A stretch of 64,000 nt of DNA, from positions 23,326 through 87,325 of the forward strand of contig CAZDCW010000002.1 of the NCBI GenBank assembly GCA_964504135.1. Direction: 5' to 3'. Each line of letters begins with the position of its first letter. The first letter of the stretch is position 1. This DNA comes from JACPTG01 sp964504135 (lineage in GTDB: Archaea > Nanobdellota > Nanobdellia > Woesearchaeales > UBA10216). Below, in pieces: positions 8,722 through 15,832 of the stretch. The position numbers and the translations under genes are program-made. The notes beneath the pieces were generated by a model. That model saw nothing but the letters and a program-made list of their open reading frames with translations. It searched no databases and was not told the origin of the DNA.

Positions 8722-8757
8722 ATCGGACTATGGCGATTATGCCATTTCAGACCCTTA
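8722..8757 (+). other. tRNA-Ala intron 2 (position 43/44)
   Basis: A 36-base intron between the anticodon stem and the variable loop. AGGG pairs with CCCT with bulges TGA and TAA; cutting joins position 43 (G) to AGGCT, a five-base variable loop. An internal hairpin ATGGC/GCCAT closes the intron. Confidence 0.8.
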
Positions 8758-8796
8758 AGGCTCCGGGTTCAAATCCCGGCCGGTCCACCTTTTTTC

Positions 8797-9162
8797 ATGG
8801 AAAACCTTAAGGAGCTTGTGGAGCTGGTAAGGCGGTGCAGGGCACATTGCCCCTGGTGCAGCAGCCAGACGGTTGAAGGATTTCTTGAGCATGTTATTAG
8901 TGAGGTAAAGGAGCTGGAGGAGGCTATTAAGTCAAAAGACAGCGATGCAATCAGTGGGGAATTGGGAGACGTTCTATGGGTGACAATCATGCTTGTGCAC
9001 ATCGCAGACCATGAGGGCATATCTGCTGAAAAGGTGATCCGGGAAGTGAACGCGAAAATGATGATGAGGAAGCCGTACATAGTGACTGGCGAGAAGGTCA
9101 GCCTGGACAAGGCTATGGAAATCTGGAATGCTGCCAAGAAAGGCGAAAAGGCCGGAAAATGA
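8797..9162 (+). CDS. MazG-like nucleotide pyrophosphohydrolase
   Basis: A 121-residue all-alpha NTP pyrophosphatase, predicted to hydrolyse (deoxy)nucleoside triphosphates to monophosphates in house-cleaning. The MazG metal-binding signature appears as SEVKELEEAI and GELGDVLWVTI (about residues 36-70). The start ATG is only 9 bases after the 3' end of tRNA-Ala, with no separate promoter visible, so tRNA and mRNA probably share one transcript. The next gene overlaps by ATGA. Confidence 0.85.
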   Translation: MENLKELVELVRRCRAHCPWCSSQTVEGFLEHVISEVKELEEAIKSKDSDAISGELGDVLWVTIMLVHIADHEGISAEKVIREVNAKMMMRKPYIVTGEKVSLDKAMEIWNAAKKGEKAGK

Positions 9163-10001
9163 GCAAAGCCCTCCTCTATGCCGTTGTGTCCGTCCTTCTC
9201 GTGTCAACCTCATTTGTCGGCTTCCAGTACATACTCCAGTACATATCGGTTGAGATGGCTATGCTGCTCTGGTTCCTTTCTGCGGCAGGTGCATCTCTTG
9301 CCATCCTGTTCATCCGGAAAGCCAGCCTGAGGGGGCTGGTTGCAGGGCATTGGCGGCAGGCTTTGATTCTCGGGGTGATAAACACCCTGACTCTGGCTTT
9401 CTGGGCATTTGCAATAAAGTCAGCAGGAGCATCCCTGACTGCTTTCTTCCTGAGGTTCTCAACCATATTCGCCATAATCCTGGGGATAACATTGCTCAGG
9501 GAGAGGCTCAATTCATGGGAGGCTGCTGGTGGAGTTCTGGCTGTTGGGGGTGCAGTTGTTATCAGCTGGCAGGAACAGTCAGCGCACCTGGGGATACTGC
9601 TTGCCATCGCCGCAGCCCTCACACTGGCTGTCCAGCAGTTTTATGAAAAAATCGCAGTGAGGGATGTGGAGCCTTTCTCGCTGAACGCACTTAGGACTTC
9701 AGTGACTTTCCTCCTGCTGCTGCCATTGCTGGCGTCAATGGGCTCAATAAGGGCTGTTCCAGCGCAGATGCTTCCGGTAATCATTGCTGGCTCAGCAGCC
9801 AGCGCAGTCGCAGGCTTCATTTTCTGGTATAAGGCCCTTCAGGGGATGGAAATGTCAAAAGGGGTGATAGTAAGGACGCTTGAGCCTTTTGTTGTTGTGG
9901 CCTACGCCTTGCTGTTGTTCGGGACCATCCCCACAGCCATACAGCTCGTTGGAGGAGCAATGATAGTCGGCGGCGTGGTGCTGTCGCAGGCGAAGTTCTA
10001 G
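9159..10001 (+). CDS. EamA/DMT-superfamily transporter
   Basis: A 280-residue integral membrane protein with about ten hydrophobic helices in two EamA halves (1-140, 145-280). Family signs include FWAFAIKSAGASLTAFF and LRERLNSWEAAGGVLAV at the end of the first half, and RTLEPFVVVAYALLLFG in the second. Members export or import metabolites such as amino acids or nucleotide sugars; the substrate cannot be predicted. Translationally coupled to the mazG-like gene (4-base overlap). Confidence 0.85.
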   Translation: MSKALLYAVVSVLLVSTSFVGFQYILQYISVEMAMLLWFLSAAGASLAILFIRKASLRGLVAGHWRQALILGVINTLTLAFWAFAIKSAGASLTAFFLRFSTIFAIILGITLLRERLNSWEAAGGVLAVGGAVVISWQEQSAHLGILLAIAAALTLAVQQFYEKIAVRDVEPFSLNALRTSVTFLLLLPLLASMGSIRAVPAQMLPVIIAGSAASAVAGFIFWYKALQGMEMSKGVIVRTLEPFVVVAYALLLFGTIPTAIQLVGGAMIVGGVVLSQAKF

Positions 10002-10112
10002 AGGGCCTGCATAAATTAGCCGCCTCCTCGGCGCAATTTCGCCTGCAAAGGATGGGGTGACCGGACGGTTATCTCCGAAAGCTATTTATAATAGTTATAC
10101 TAAATATAACTC

Positions 10113-10334
10113 ATGGAAGTGCATTCAAGGGCGAGGAAATGGGGGAACTCATTTGGGGTAATAATACCCAAGAAGGTGGTGGATGAAATGGGTCTGAAGG
10201 AGGAGGAGGACGTTGTATTCCAGATAAGCACACCCGGCAGGTCTGACGTTCTCAGGAAGAGCTTCGGCCTCGGCAGGAAGCTGAAGAAAACAGCCCAGGA
10301 GTGGAAAGATGAGTTCAGGAGAACACTATACTAA
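10113..10334 (+). CDS. vapB: AbrB-family antitoxin (VapB)
   Basis: A 73-residue antitoxin starting MEVHSRARKWGNSFGVIIP, the classic SpoVT/AbrB swapped-hairpin DNA-binding segment, followed by EEDVVFQI. A TATA-like TTATAATAG lies about 30 bases upstream. The C terminus (KKTAQEWKDEFRRTLY) would bind the toxin. Overlaps the toxin gene by 26 bases. Expected to repress its own promoter and neutralise the downstream VapC. Confidence 0.85.
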   Translation: MEVHSRARKWGNSFGVIIPKKVVDEMGLKEEEDVVFQISTPGRSDVLRKSFGLGRKLKKTAQEWKDEFRRTLY

Positions 10335-10689
10335 ATTTTTCTTTGACACCTATGCGCTTATCGAGGTTTTCCAGGGCAAGGAGGCCTACAAGCCGTATCT
10401 GGATGCCGTTTTCTTTGTTACAAAGCTGAATTTGTTTGAGTTTCACCAGTATTTGCTCCGGATCAGGGGGCCTGGATTCGCAGACGCCGAAATAGAAAAA
10501 TATCTTCCCCACCTCAGAATTTTTGACCTCCAGGTCATAAAGAAGGCCAGCAGGCTCAGGAAAGGCAGAGCGGGGGGCGTGTCAATGACAGACTGCATAG
10601 GGTATGTCTATGCAGTGGAAAACGGCCTGATATTCCTGACAGGGGACAGGGCTTTTGAGGGCATGGAGAAGGTTCGGTTTGTAACGTGA
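10309..10689 (+). CDS. vapC: PIN-domain toxin (VapC)
   Basis: A 126-residue PIN ribonuclease. Acidic metal-binding residues are visible in FFFDTYALIEVF (Asp near residue 13), FEFHQYL, SMTDCIGYVYA and FLTGDRAFEG. PIN toxins cleave tRNA or rRNA and are held by the antitoxin. This is the only complete toxin-antitoxin pair in the window; at least three other loci retain only fragments. Confidence 0.87.
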   Translation: MSSGEHYTKFFFDTYALIEVFQGKEAYKPYLDAVFFVTKLNLFEFHQYLLRIRGPGFADAEIEKYLPHLRIFDLQVIKKASRLRKGRAGGVSMTDCIGYVYAVENGLIFLTGDRAFEGMEKVRFVT

Positions 10690-10750
10690 TTGCAGGCATC
10701 AGCCATCACATGAAAAAACTTTTTATACATGTGTCCCTGCGCTCCCAGCC

Positions 10751-11158
10751 ATGCAATCCTGCATCTTCTGCAAAATAGTTGCGGGGGAGATTCCCTCTGC
10801 AAAAGTGTATGAAACAGATAAAGTGCTTGCATTTCTTGACATCAGCCCGGTGAGCAAGGGCCATGCCCTCGTAATTCCAAGGCAGCACTTTGCAACAGCC
10901 ATGGACCTCCCGGATGGGCTCCTGCAGGAAATTATTGTGGTTGTCAAGAAAGTGGCGAAGGCAGTAATGGAGGCAACAGGGGCGGGCGGCGTAAACCTTG
11001 CATTATCCAATCACGAAATCGCGGGCCAGACAGTCCCCCATGCCCACTTCCATGTGATACCAAGGCACGCTGGCGACGGCCTGAGGCACTGGCCGCAGGG
11101 AAAGTATGCAGAGGGGGAAATGAAGGAATATGCTGAAAAGATTAAGGTACAGCTATGA
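10751..11158 (+). CDS. HIT-family nucleotide hydrolase
   Basis: A 135-residue histidine-triad protein of the Hint/Fhit superfamily, predicted to hydrolyse nucleoside phosphoramidates or dinucleoside polyphosphates. It starts CIFCKIVAGEIPSAKVYE and has the triad HAHFHVIPR near residues 97-105 (HxHxHxx). TATA box CTTTTTATAC lies about 28 bases upstream. Length is normal. The CsaA-like gene overlaps its stop by 4 bases. Confidence 0.93.
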   Translation: MQSCIFCKIVAGEIPSAKVYETDKVLAFLDISPVSKGHALVIPRQHFATAMDLPDGLLQEIIVVVKKVAKAVMEATGAGGVNLALSNHEIAGQTVPHAHFHVIPRHAGDGLRHWPQGKYAEGEMKEYAEKIKVQL

Positions 11159-11487
11159 TAACTTATGATGATTTTCTAAAAGTTGACATAAGAGTTGGCC
11201 GGATAGTTTCCGCAGAGATTTTTCCGGAGGCAAGAAAGCCAGCTTACAGGCTCAAAATAGACTTTGGTAAGGAAATCGGCTTAAAGCAGTCAAGTGTGCA
11301 GATAACCGAAAATTACAAGGTCAGGGACCTGCCAGGAAAACTCGTGGCAGCGGTTGTTAACTTTCCCCAAAAGAAAATAGCGGGTTTCAGCTCCGAAGTC
11401 CTGACTCTGGGGTTTCCTGATGAAAACGGAAAAGTCGTATTGGTATCGCCTGATACCGAAGTCCCCTTAGGCTCAAGGTTGTTCTAG
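11155..11487 (+). CDS. CsaA-like tRNA-binding domain protein
   Basis: A 110-residue OB-fold protein with the EMAP/Arc1p tRNA-binding core: FLKVDIRVGRIVSAE at the N terminus, then LKIDFGKEIGLKQSSVQI and VVNFPQKKIAGFSSEVLTLG. CsaA proteins act as export-related chaperones in bacteria; homologous domains bind tRNA in synthetases. The ATG overlaps the HIT-family stop (ATGA). Confidence 0.88.
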   Translation: MITYDDFLKVDIRVGRIVSAEIFPEARKPAYRLKIDFGKEIGLKQSSVQITENYKVRDLPGKLVAAVVNFPQKKIAGFSSEVLTLGFPDENGKVVLVSPDTEVPLGSRLF

Positions 11488-11523
11488 AAAGGTTTAATAA
11501 CTTTGAACAGCAGAAATTCAGGC

Positions 11524-11649
11524 ATGGTTTGGGCAGAAACTGGAGACTGGTTCGGGTATTTTTTGGCAATAGTCTTTGCGGTTTTTTTGGTTCTGCTTGC
11601 GCTTGTGCTTATAAGGGGTATGAAATGGACTGGAAAAAAAGCAAAATAA
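11524..11649 (+). CDS. Small single-pass membrane protein
   Basis: A 41-residue ORF starting MVWAETGDWFGYF, with one hydrophobic helix (FLAIVFAVFLVLLALVLI) and a positive C terminus (RGMKWTGKKAK), so the C terminus is probably cytoplasmic. A TATA-like GGTTTAATAAC lies about 28 bases before the ATG. The next small membrane ORF starts inside it in another frame. No family recognised. Confidence 0.55.
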   Translation: MVWAETGDWFGYFLAIVFAVFLVLLALVLIRGMKWTGKKAK

Positions 11650-11765
11650 GCCTAATAGATGCAATGATAATAATCCTTTTCCTGATGGAGGTATATTTCA
11701 TACTTACCCGGATTTTCGGGCACTCAGCTACAGATTTGACAATAGCAATACAAAAAATAGCCTGA
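11625..11765 (+). CDS. Small membrane protein overlapping its neighbour
   Basis: A 46-residue ORF starting MDWKKSKISLIDAMIIILF, with one transmembrane helix and a polar C terminus. It begins 25 bases before the stop of the preceding small membrane ORF, in a different frame, so the two are probably translated from one message. A longer frame beginning at 11529 reads through the other ORF and is less likely. Function unknown. Confidence 0.5.
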   Translation: MDWKKSKISLIDAMIIILFLMEVYFILTRIFGHSATDLTIAIQKIA

Positions 11766-11838
11766 ACAATAAGTCGGCAGTTTGCGTTCTGATGCGCGCA
11801 ACAGAATATTTTTATACATGCTAAAAACTCCCACTTCC

Positions 11839-12204
11839 ATGCCTGTTGTTAACATCAGTAGCGTGGCTGAGTTGGTTATGCCGCCACGCTGCGATTTTGT
11901 GGTGATGAATTTCTTCAGGCTCGGCGACAGCCAGTTTGACGAAGATTTAAGGGGCGCTTTGGAGGGTTTGTCAAAAGCATCCGCTGGCGGGTCTCACACC
12001 GAATGGGGGCTTACAGTAGGTATGGACGCGTATGACTTTGGGTTGCTTCTCAAAAGGGGCGGGTTTCCAGCAGAAGCCATGAGATATGCGGCTTTCATCC
12101 AAACCACAGAAATCCCGGGTTTTGGCAGGATTAAAGGATACGGGACAGTATTGGCGGAGTATTGCCTGGATGGAACCGGCCTTAGGTACGGCGGCCCGAT
12201 TTGA
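11839..12204 (+). CDS. Hypothetical protein, about 121 residues
   Basis: The chosen start MPVVNISSV lies about 25 bases after a TATA box (TTTTTATAC, about 11808-11816); upstream in-frame ATGs fall in or before the promoter. The protein appears soluble, with VAELVMPPRCDFVVMNFFRL near the N terminus. No family recognised. Confidence 0.55.
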   Translation: MPVVNISSVAELVMPPRCDFVVMNFFRLGDSQFDEDLRGALEGLSKASAGGSHTEWGLTVGMDAYDFGLLLKRGGFPAEAMRYAAFIQTTEIPGFGRIKGYGTVLAEYCLDGTGLRYGGPI

Positions 12205-12224
12205 GCAAAAGCCACTATCCATAA

Positions 12225-12520
12225 TCCTGATTCTTGGATGGTCGATGGCTGGCCTCATTGAAAAGCTCGTTTTTTGCCTTAAATTAATAATGGTGGGCTT
12301 AATCTTCGTGTACTAACGCAAGGGCATGTTAACAGGGGCAAACGAAGGGAACGAAAAACGCNNNNNNNNNNTCGTATATCCTATTTACTTTAGTAATGTC
12401 TTTTCCTAATAGCAAGGGAATTATTCAGGGCATACTCGCTTCCGAATATTAATGTCCCTTGCTATAACTTCAGCAATGGATGCAGGGTTTTCAATACCGC
12501 CAGAGATTGCCGCAACTTTT
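12225..12520 (+). repeat. Dispersed repeat family C, copy 1 (contains an N gap)
   Basis: Intergenic sequence similar to 58235-58415. Shared blocks: CATTGAAAAGCTCGTTTTT, a GTGGGCT..TCTTCGTGTACT block, GGGAACGAAAAACG, and TTCAGCAATGGATGCAGGG followed by TTTTCAATACCGCCA. The 10-base N run falls inside. The last block could be read as MDAGFSIPPE in both copies, but the frames then diverge, so I do not call a gene. Part of the pattern (CTCTTCGTGTACT) also occurs in family B, so the families may share ends. Confidence 0.6.
12362..12371. other. Assembly gap (10 N)
   Basis: A run of ten undetermined bases inside a dispersed repeat, so the join may be a scaffold link across repeated sequence. Confidence 0.95.
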
Positions 12521-12588
12521 ATAAAACGCCCCCATTCCTCGGGGGTTGTGCCGCCGTAGCTCAGCCTGGTCAGAGCGCCACGCTCATA

Positions 12589-12639
12589 AATCAATGAGCG
12601 CTGAGACTGGTAGGGTCTATGACTTACGCTGACTGGGTC
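12589..12639 (+). other. tRNA-Met intron 1 (canonical 37/38)
   Basis: A 51-base intron at the usual archaeal position. Positions 32-35 (CTCA) pair with intron TGGG, leaving bulges TAA and TCA; removal restores a seven-base anticodon loop. Confidence 0.85.
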
Positions 12640-12645
12640 ACGTGG

Positions 12646-12667
12646 TGCAGCAAAAAGCTGCGCGGAG
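12646..12667 (+). other. tRNA-Met intron 2 (position 43/44)
   Basis: A 22-base intron after the anticodon stem, containing hairpin GCAGC-AAAAA-GCTGC. Removal leaves a five-base variable loop AGGTC. The central helix has one A:G mismatch. Confidence 0.75.
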
Positions 12668-12719
12668 AGGTCGCCGGTTCAAAGCCGGTCGGCGGCACTT
12701 AAACTTGCGAGGTGGAAAA

Positions 12720-13133
12720 ATGAACGGACTTCCGGAAGGGCTTGCGGAGCTGGCCCGGTCAAACATCTATGTCCTGAGCGATAAGGGCAGGCCGTTTAAG
12801 GGGGCCCCAGAGGCTGTTCTCGTGGCAAAGGTGCTTGGCGAGGAATCTCCTGATGGCCCAGCGTATGTCGTGGGCCCTGGAAACCTGCAGGGCTCCCCGG
12901 AGGGGGTGCTCAAATACCAGTTTACCCCAACTGCCCAGGCGGAATTTTATGGATGCTACAATCAGCGGGACAGTGGCGTGCTGGAGATAATTGTGGCAGG
13001 CCCTGACGGAGCAGGGGGCGAGCTCCTGGTTTCCTTCGCAATCCACCGCGAAGCTGCGACGATGCCTGAGCTGCCATACACCGCTGTCCTGTCTGAAACT
13101 TACCACTCTAACCGGGCTGACATTCAGGGCTGA
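12720..13133 (+). CDS. Hypothetical protein, 137 residues
   Basis: Starts MNGLPEGLAELARSN with GAGGTGG a few bases upstream; the longer frame beginning inside tRNA-Met is rejected. The gene follows the tRNA by 22 bases. Soluble and rich in Gly and Pro; no recognised family. Glycine-rich stretches (VAGPDGAGGELLVSFAIHR) suggest a beta-rich fold. Function unknown. Confidence 0.6.
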   Translation: MNGLPEGLAELARSNIYVLSDKGRPFKGAPEAVLVAKVLGEESPDGPAYVVGPGNLQGSPEGVLKYQFTPTAQAEFYGCYNQRDSGVLEIIVAGPDGAGGELLVSFAIHREAATMPELPYTAVLSETYHSNRADIQG

Positions 13134-13245
13134 GGATGCCGGACTTATAGCCCCATCAGGTGCGGCAAACGGGCAAAAAAGCTCCGCTGAATTTAAAGCC
13201 GCCCCGGCTTTCCCGCATGAAATTGTTACCAAGGGAGGTTTTGGA

Positions 13246-13785
13246 ATGGCAATCGCGGGAAAAATACAGGATGTAAGTTCTTATGCAGCCGGCCGGCTTG
13301 CCAGGCAGTGCAGGTCTTTAGGCACACACGCCGCGGCCGCAATTCTCGGGGCTGCATTGGTCGCTGCGGTATATTCCGCCCAAGCACAAAGGCCTGAAGT
13401 CCTTCCGCAGGTGATTGGATATCAGCCAGATACCCCTGTGTACAGTGGCCATGTGATTTTGCCTCTGAACATTGGAGACCAGCCCCTTGGCGATTTAAAT
13501 GCCGTAGGATTCCAGGACGGCAGCAGGACAGTGGCTCATGTAACCTTGGGCAATAGTTTAACACTTCTGGCAATAGGCGATCCTGGAAGCAACCAGAGCC
13601 TTGCCTGCGTTTATGAAGGCGTCGCCATTCCAGGCCGGCCTGTGGCTGGTGAGTTTAGCCGCGATGGCAGGCCGCAGTTCTTTGGGCTGGGCGGCCAGAA
13701 TAATCCGGCCCTTGAGTGGATATGCCTGATGCAGGCAGGGAACATAAAGGCGGTGTATGAGAAGGCAATAGTGCCTGGGAGATGA
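13246..13785 (+). CDS. Hypothetical N-terminally anchored protein
   Basis: A 179-residue protein starting MAIAGKIQDVSSYAAG with GGGAGGT upstream. A hydrophobic segment AAAAILGAALVAAVYSAQA at about residues 27-45 looks like a signal anchor, so the rest is probably outside the membrane. The C-terminal domain appears beta-rich and contains a short Cys-containing stretch (SLACVYEGVAIPG). The in-frame extension upstream to 12991 overlaps the previous gene and lacks protein-like character. Confidence 0.6.
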   Translation: MAIAGKIQDVSSYAAGRLARQCRSLGTHAAAAILGAALVAAVYSAQAQRPEVLPQVIGYQPDTPVYSGHVILPLNIGDQPLGDLNAVGFQDGSRTVAHVTLGNSLTLLAIGDPGSNQSLACVYEGVAIPGRPVAGEFSRDGRPQFFGLGGQNNPALEWICLMQAGNIKAVYEKAIVPGR

Positions 13786-13819
13786 TTGAAAAGGGAAAAT
13801 CTGCTTTGCACAGGTCGGC

Positions 13820-13937
13820 TTGTTGCCGTACACGTAGAGTTAGCCTGCTACTTAAGGTTTTTTTTTGGGGATTTTCAACCGCAAGAGTCATCCTGCTACT
13901 GTTGGATTAAATAAACTACCCACCACAAACCACCAAC
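13820..13937 (-). repeat. Fragments of dispersed repeat family B, inverted
   Basis: Read on the minus strand, two family B left ends occur: TAGCAGGCTAACTCTACGTG (ending at 13850) and TAGCAGGATGACTCTT (ending at 13898). They are preceded by a GTTGGTGGTTTGTGG tract (about 13920-13937) that also precedes the complete copy at 20824. A poly-T run separates the two ends. Probably remnants of insertions between convergent genes. Confidence 0.5.
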
Positions 13938-13939
13938 TA

Positions 13940-15001
13940 TCAGAACACAAGCCCCTTGAACATTGTGCCGACTACGAGCATCATTACCTTGTATATCAGT
14001 ATTGAGCCGAGGATGTAGATTGGGACTAGTTTGATTCCTCCCTTTACTGTGCCGCTGCTGATTATTGAGACTATGATTGAGGCGAAGAAGGAAATCATGC
14101 CGACAGCGTACATTGAGAACATCTTGAAGCCCTCTGTGTCTATGTTCACCTTTCCGAAGCTTATGGGCAGTCCGACGTTGGCGCTGCCTGATGATGAGAC
14201 TGCAATCTTGGCAGCCATGCTCTTCAGCACTATTAGGAATTGGAATGATAGGGTGAAGAGCGCGGGCGTTACGACAATTACCACAAATGTCACGAATATT
14301 ATGTAGCTTAGGTTTGTCGCCTTCATCTCTGCCTTGAGGTTGTTTGCCTCGTCAATGTCCTCGATTATCCTGTCTATTATGTCAGCTATCCTTCCGCCGC
14401 CTTTCATTCCCGCAAGGATAAGGTCAAAGGCCCTTGTGAGGATTGGGGAGCGGTATTTTGATGTAAGCTCGTCCAGGGCGTCCTCCACGTCCTGCCCTGT
14501 CATCACCTTCTTGGCCGCGAGCCTGACCTCAGCTGCAAGAACGCCGAACTCTGGCTTGATGGATGACCAGAGTGCGTTTTCAAAGCTCATGCCGCCTTTC
14601 AGGTTTTCAGCCACAAGCCGCAGGAAGTCAGGAAGCACGTCTTCCATTCTTTTGGTCCTGTTGAAGATGCGCATGTCAAGGTAGAAGTAATAGGCGAAGG
14701 CCAGCAGCACCACAAGGCCGAGGGGCAGTATTATGAAGGTTGCTGCCGTGTAGAGGAAGACTTTTGCCAGTGAGAAGTCTATGTCAAACAGCGGGTAGAC
14801 ATACCTGAAGTATGCAAGCACAGTTCCGATAAGGCTGATGTAGAAGATGCCGCCGAACAGCTTGTAGGGGACTTCTGTTATGCCTGCCTTCAGGAAGTGC
14901 AGCCTCATAAATGGCCTTATGCGCTTTGGAACGAATGCCTTGCCAAACTCTTCAAGGAAAATCACAGAGTTAAGCAGCTTGAATAGTGCGTTGCCTGCCA
15001 T
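13940..15001 (-). CDS. Type II/IV secretion platform protein (TadC/ArlJ-like)
   Basis: A 353-residue inner-membrane protein with a T2SF domain: DVLPDFLRLVAENLKGGMSF then an alpha-helical hairpin segment (ILAGMKGGGRIADIIDRI) near residues 130-230, with three or more membrane helices after it and two before. Such proteins form the platform on which the ATPase drives pilin assembly. Together with the next gene it corresponds to the two halves of archaellar/pilus ArlJ/TadBC. The ATG overlaps the upstream stop (TGATG). Confidence 0.87.
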   Translation of the reverse strand: MAGNALFKLLNSVIFLEEFGKAFVPKRIRPFMRLHFLKAGITEVPYKLFGGIFYISLIGTVLAYFRYVYPLFDIDFSLAKVFLYTAATFIILPLGLVVLLAFAYYFYLDMRIFNRTKRMEDVLPDFLRLVAENLKGGMSFENALWSSIKPEFGVLAAEVRLAAKKVMTGQDVEDALDELTSKYRSPILTRAFDLILAGMKGGGRIADIIDRIIEDIDEANNLKAEMKATNLSYIIFVTFVVIVVTPALFTLSFQFLIVLKSMAAKIAVSSSGSANVGLPISFGKVNIDTEGFKMFSMYAVGMISFFASIIVSIISSGTVKGGIKLVPIYILGSILIYKVMMLVVGTMFKGLVF

Positions 15002-15765
15002 CACAGGTCAACATCCGGCCTTGAGGCCTTTATCATTATTATGAAGAACAGCTGGACGAAGAAGATGCCGATAAGTACAATAATGAAGTGCGCGGTGACG
15101 ACCGCCAGGCCGAGGAAGCTGGCTATGATGATGAACAGTGATATGCCGAGCGAGGGGACGATGCATGCGAGGACCATGTAGAACAGCATGTATGAGTTGA
15201 GCTTCTTCCCGTAGCCCTTTATCTCAACCAGTTCCTCGTTGGCGATGTTCTTCAGTATGCTTCTGAGGGAGCCTGCGACCTCAGTCCCTGTCTTTAGGCT
15301 TGACAGTATCTGCCAGAGGATTTTCTTGAATTTCTGTGAGGCGTTGTACTCCCTGGCGCCCTCCAGTGCGGCTTCAATTGGCGTGCCTGTGTTTATCTCA
15401 TCAACTATCTCTTTGAAGTACTTGGCTATCCTGTTTTTCATCCTCGCCGCGTCTATAAGCGAGTTGAACAGCGGGTAGCCTGACTCTATCTTTACCAGCA
15501 GGTAGCGGCCTGCGAACAGCACTTCGCGGTTTATCTCCCTTTCCCTCCTCCTGATGGAGCCCTTTGGCACCTGGAGCATGAATGCAAGCGAGAAGAGGAA
15601 AAACAGGGAAAAGGCTGCAAGCATCAGCGGCAGGACCGCTGCCTTAACCTTAATTGACCGGGAAAAGAAGAAAAATGCAAGTGCAGCACCTCCGATTCCC
15701 AGGTATAGCGAAAATACGAAGGCTTTCTTTGAGAACTGCTCAAGGGTCTGGGGCAGGTGGGCCAT
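15001..15765 (-). CDS. Type II/IV secretion platform protein (TadB-like)
   Basis: A 254-residue T2SF-type membrane protein with an N-terminal pair of helices, the soluble platform domain (LLVKIESGYPLFNSLIDAAR and SSLKTGTEVAGSLRSIL) and two C-terminal membrane helices. The in-frame sequence upstream of the ATG also looks coding (FSRLATRINPHLKRELK) back to a stop 68 bases away but offers no ATG, GTG or TTG; the true start may be a rarer codon. It lies between the ATPase and the second platform gene. Confidence 0.85.
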   Translation of the reverse strand: MAHLPQTLEQFSKKAFVFSLYLGIGGAALAFFFFSRSIKVKAAVLPLMLAAFSLFFLFSLAFMLQVPKGSIRRREREINREVLFAGRYLLVKIESGYPLFNSLIDAARMKNRIAKYFKEIVDEINTGTPIEAALEGAREYNASQKFKKILWQILSSLKTGTEVAGSLRSILKNIANEELVEIKGYGKKLNSYMLFYMVLACIVPSLGISLFIIIASFLGLAVVTAHFIIVLIGIFFVQLFFIIMIKASRPDVDL

Positions 15766-15832
15766 CTTGAGCTCGCGCTTCAGGTGGGGGTTAATCCTTG
15801 TTGCCAGCCTGGAAAATTCGATTTCAAATCAC

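Larger units (their letters stand above)
8659..8787 (+). tRNA. tRNA-Ala(GGC) with two non-canonical introns
   Basis: The acceptor GGGCCGG pairs with CCGGTCC, including G3:U70, the alanine identity element; the discriminator is A and CCA is not encoded. Two introns must be removed for a cloverleaf. Intron 1 (8681-8699, 19 bases) lies in the D loop between positions 21 and 22: central helix CTGG/CCAG, bulges TAA and AGT. Intron 2 (8722-8757, 36 bases) lies between 43 and 44: central helix AGGG/CCCT, bulges TGA and TAA. The spliced tRNA has 74 bases, D stem GTTA/TAAT, anticodon stem CGCCC/GGGTG and loop TTGGCTA. The mazG-like gene starts 9 bases downstream. Confidence 0.85.
12550..12697 (+). tRNA. 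tRNA-Met(CAU) (or Ile2) with two introns
   Basis: Acceptor GCCGCCG/CGGCGGC, D stem GCTC/GAGC, anticodon stem CCACG/CGTGG, loop CTCATAA after splicing, T arm GCCGG-TTCAAAG-CCGGT, discriminator A, no CCA. Intron 1 (12589-12639, 51 bases) is at canonical 37/38: CTCA pairs with TGGG, bulges TAA and TCA. Intron 2 (12646-12667, 22 bases) is at 43/44: hairpin GCAGC-AAAAA-GCTGC next to ACGT/GCGG (three of four pairs), bulges GGT and AGA. A CAU anticodon could also be tRNA-Ile2; the initiator is unlikely because position 1 is G. Confidence 0.87.

Noticed and set aside
8651..8760. Alternative foldings of tRNA-Ala as Gly, Pro or Leu
   Set aside because: They need a U33 violation or unpaired anticodon stems; the Ala folding satisfies all stems, G3:U70 and both splice motifs.
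8710..8796. N-terminal extension of the MazG ORF into tRNA-Ala
   Set aside because: The extension is tRNA sequence; MazG homology begins at the ATG at 8797.
12642..12719. N-terminal extension of the 12720 gene into tRNA-Met
   Set aside because: The extension translates tRNA exons and an intron; the internal ATG has a ribosome-binding site.
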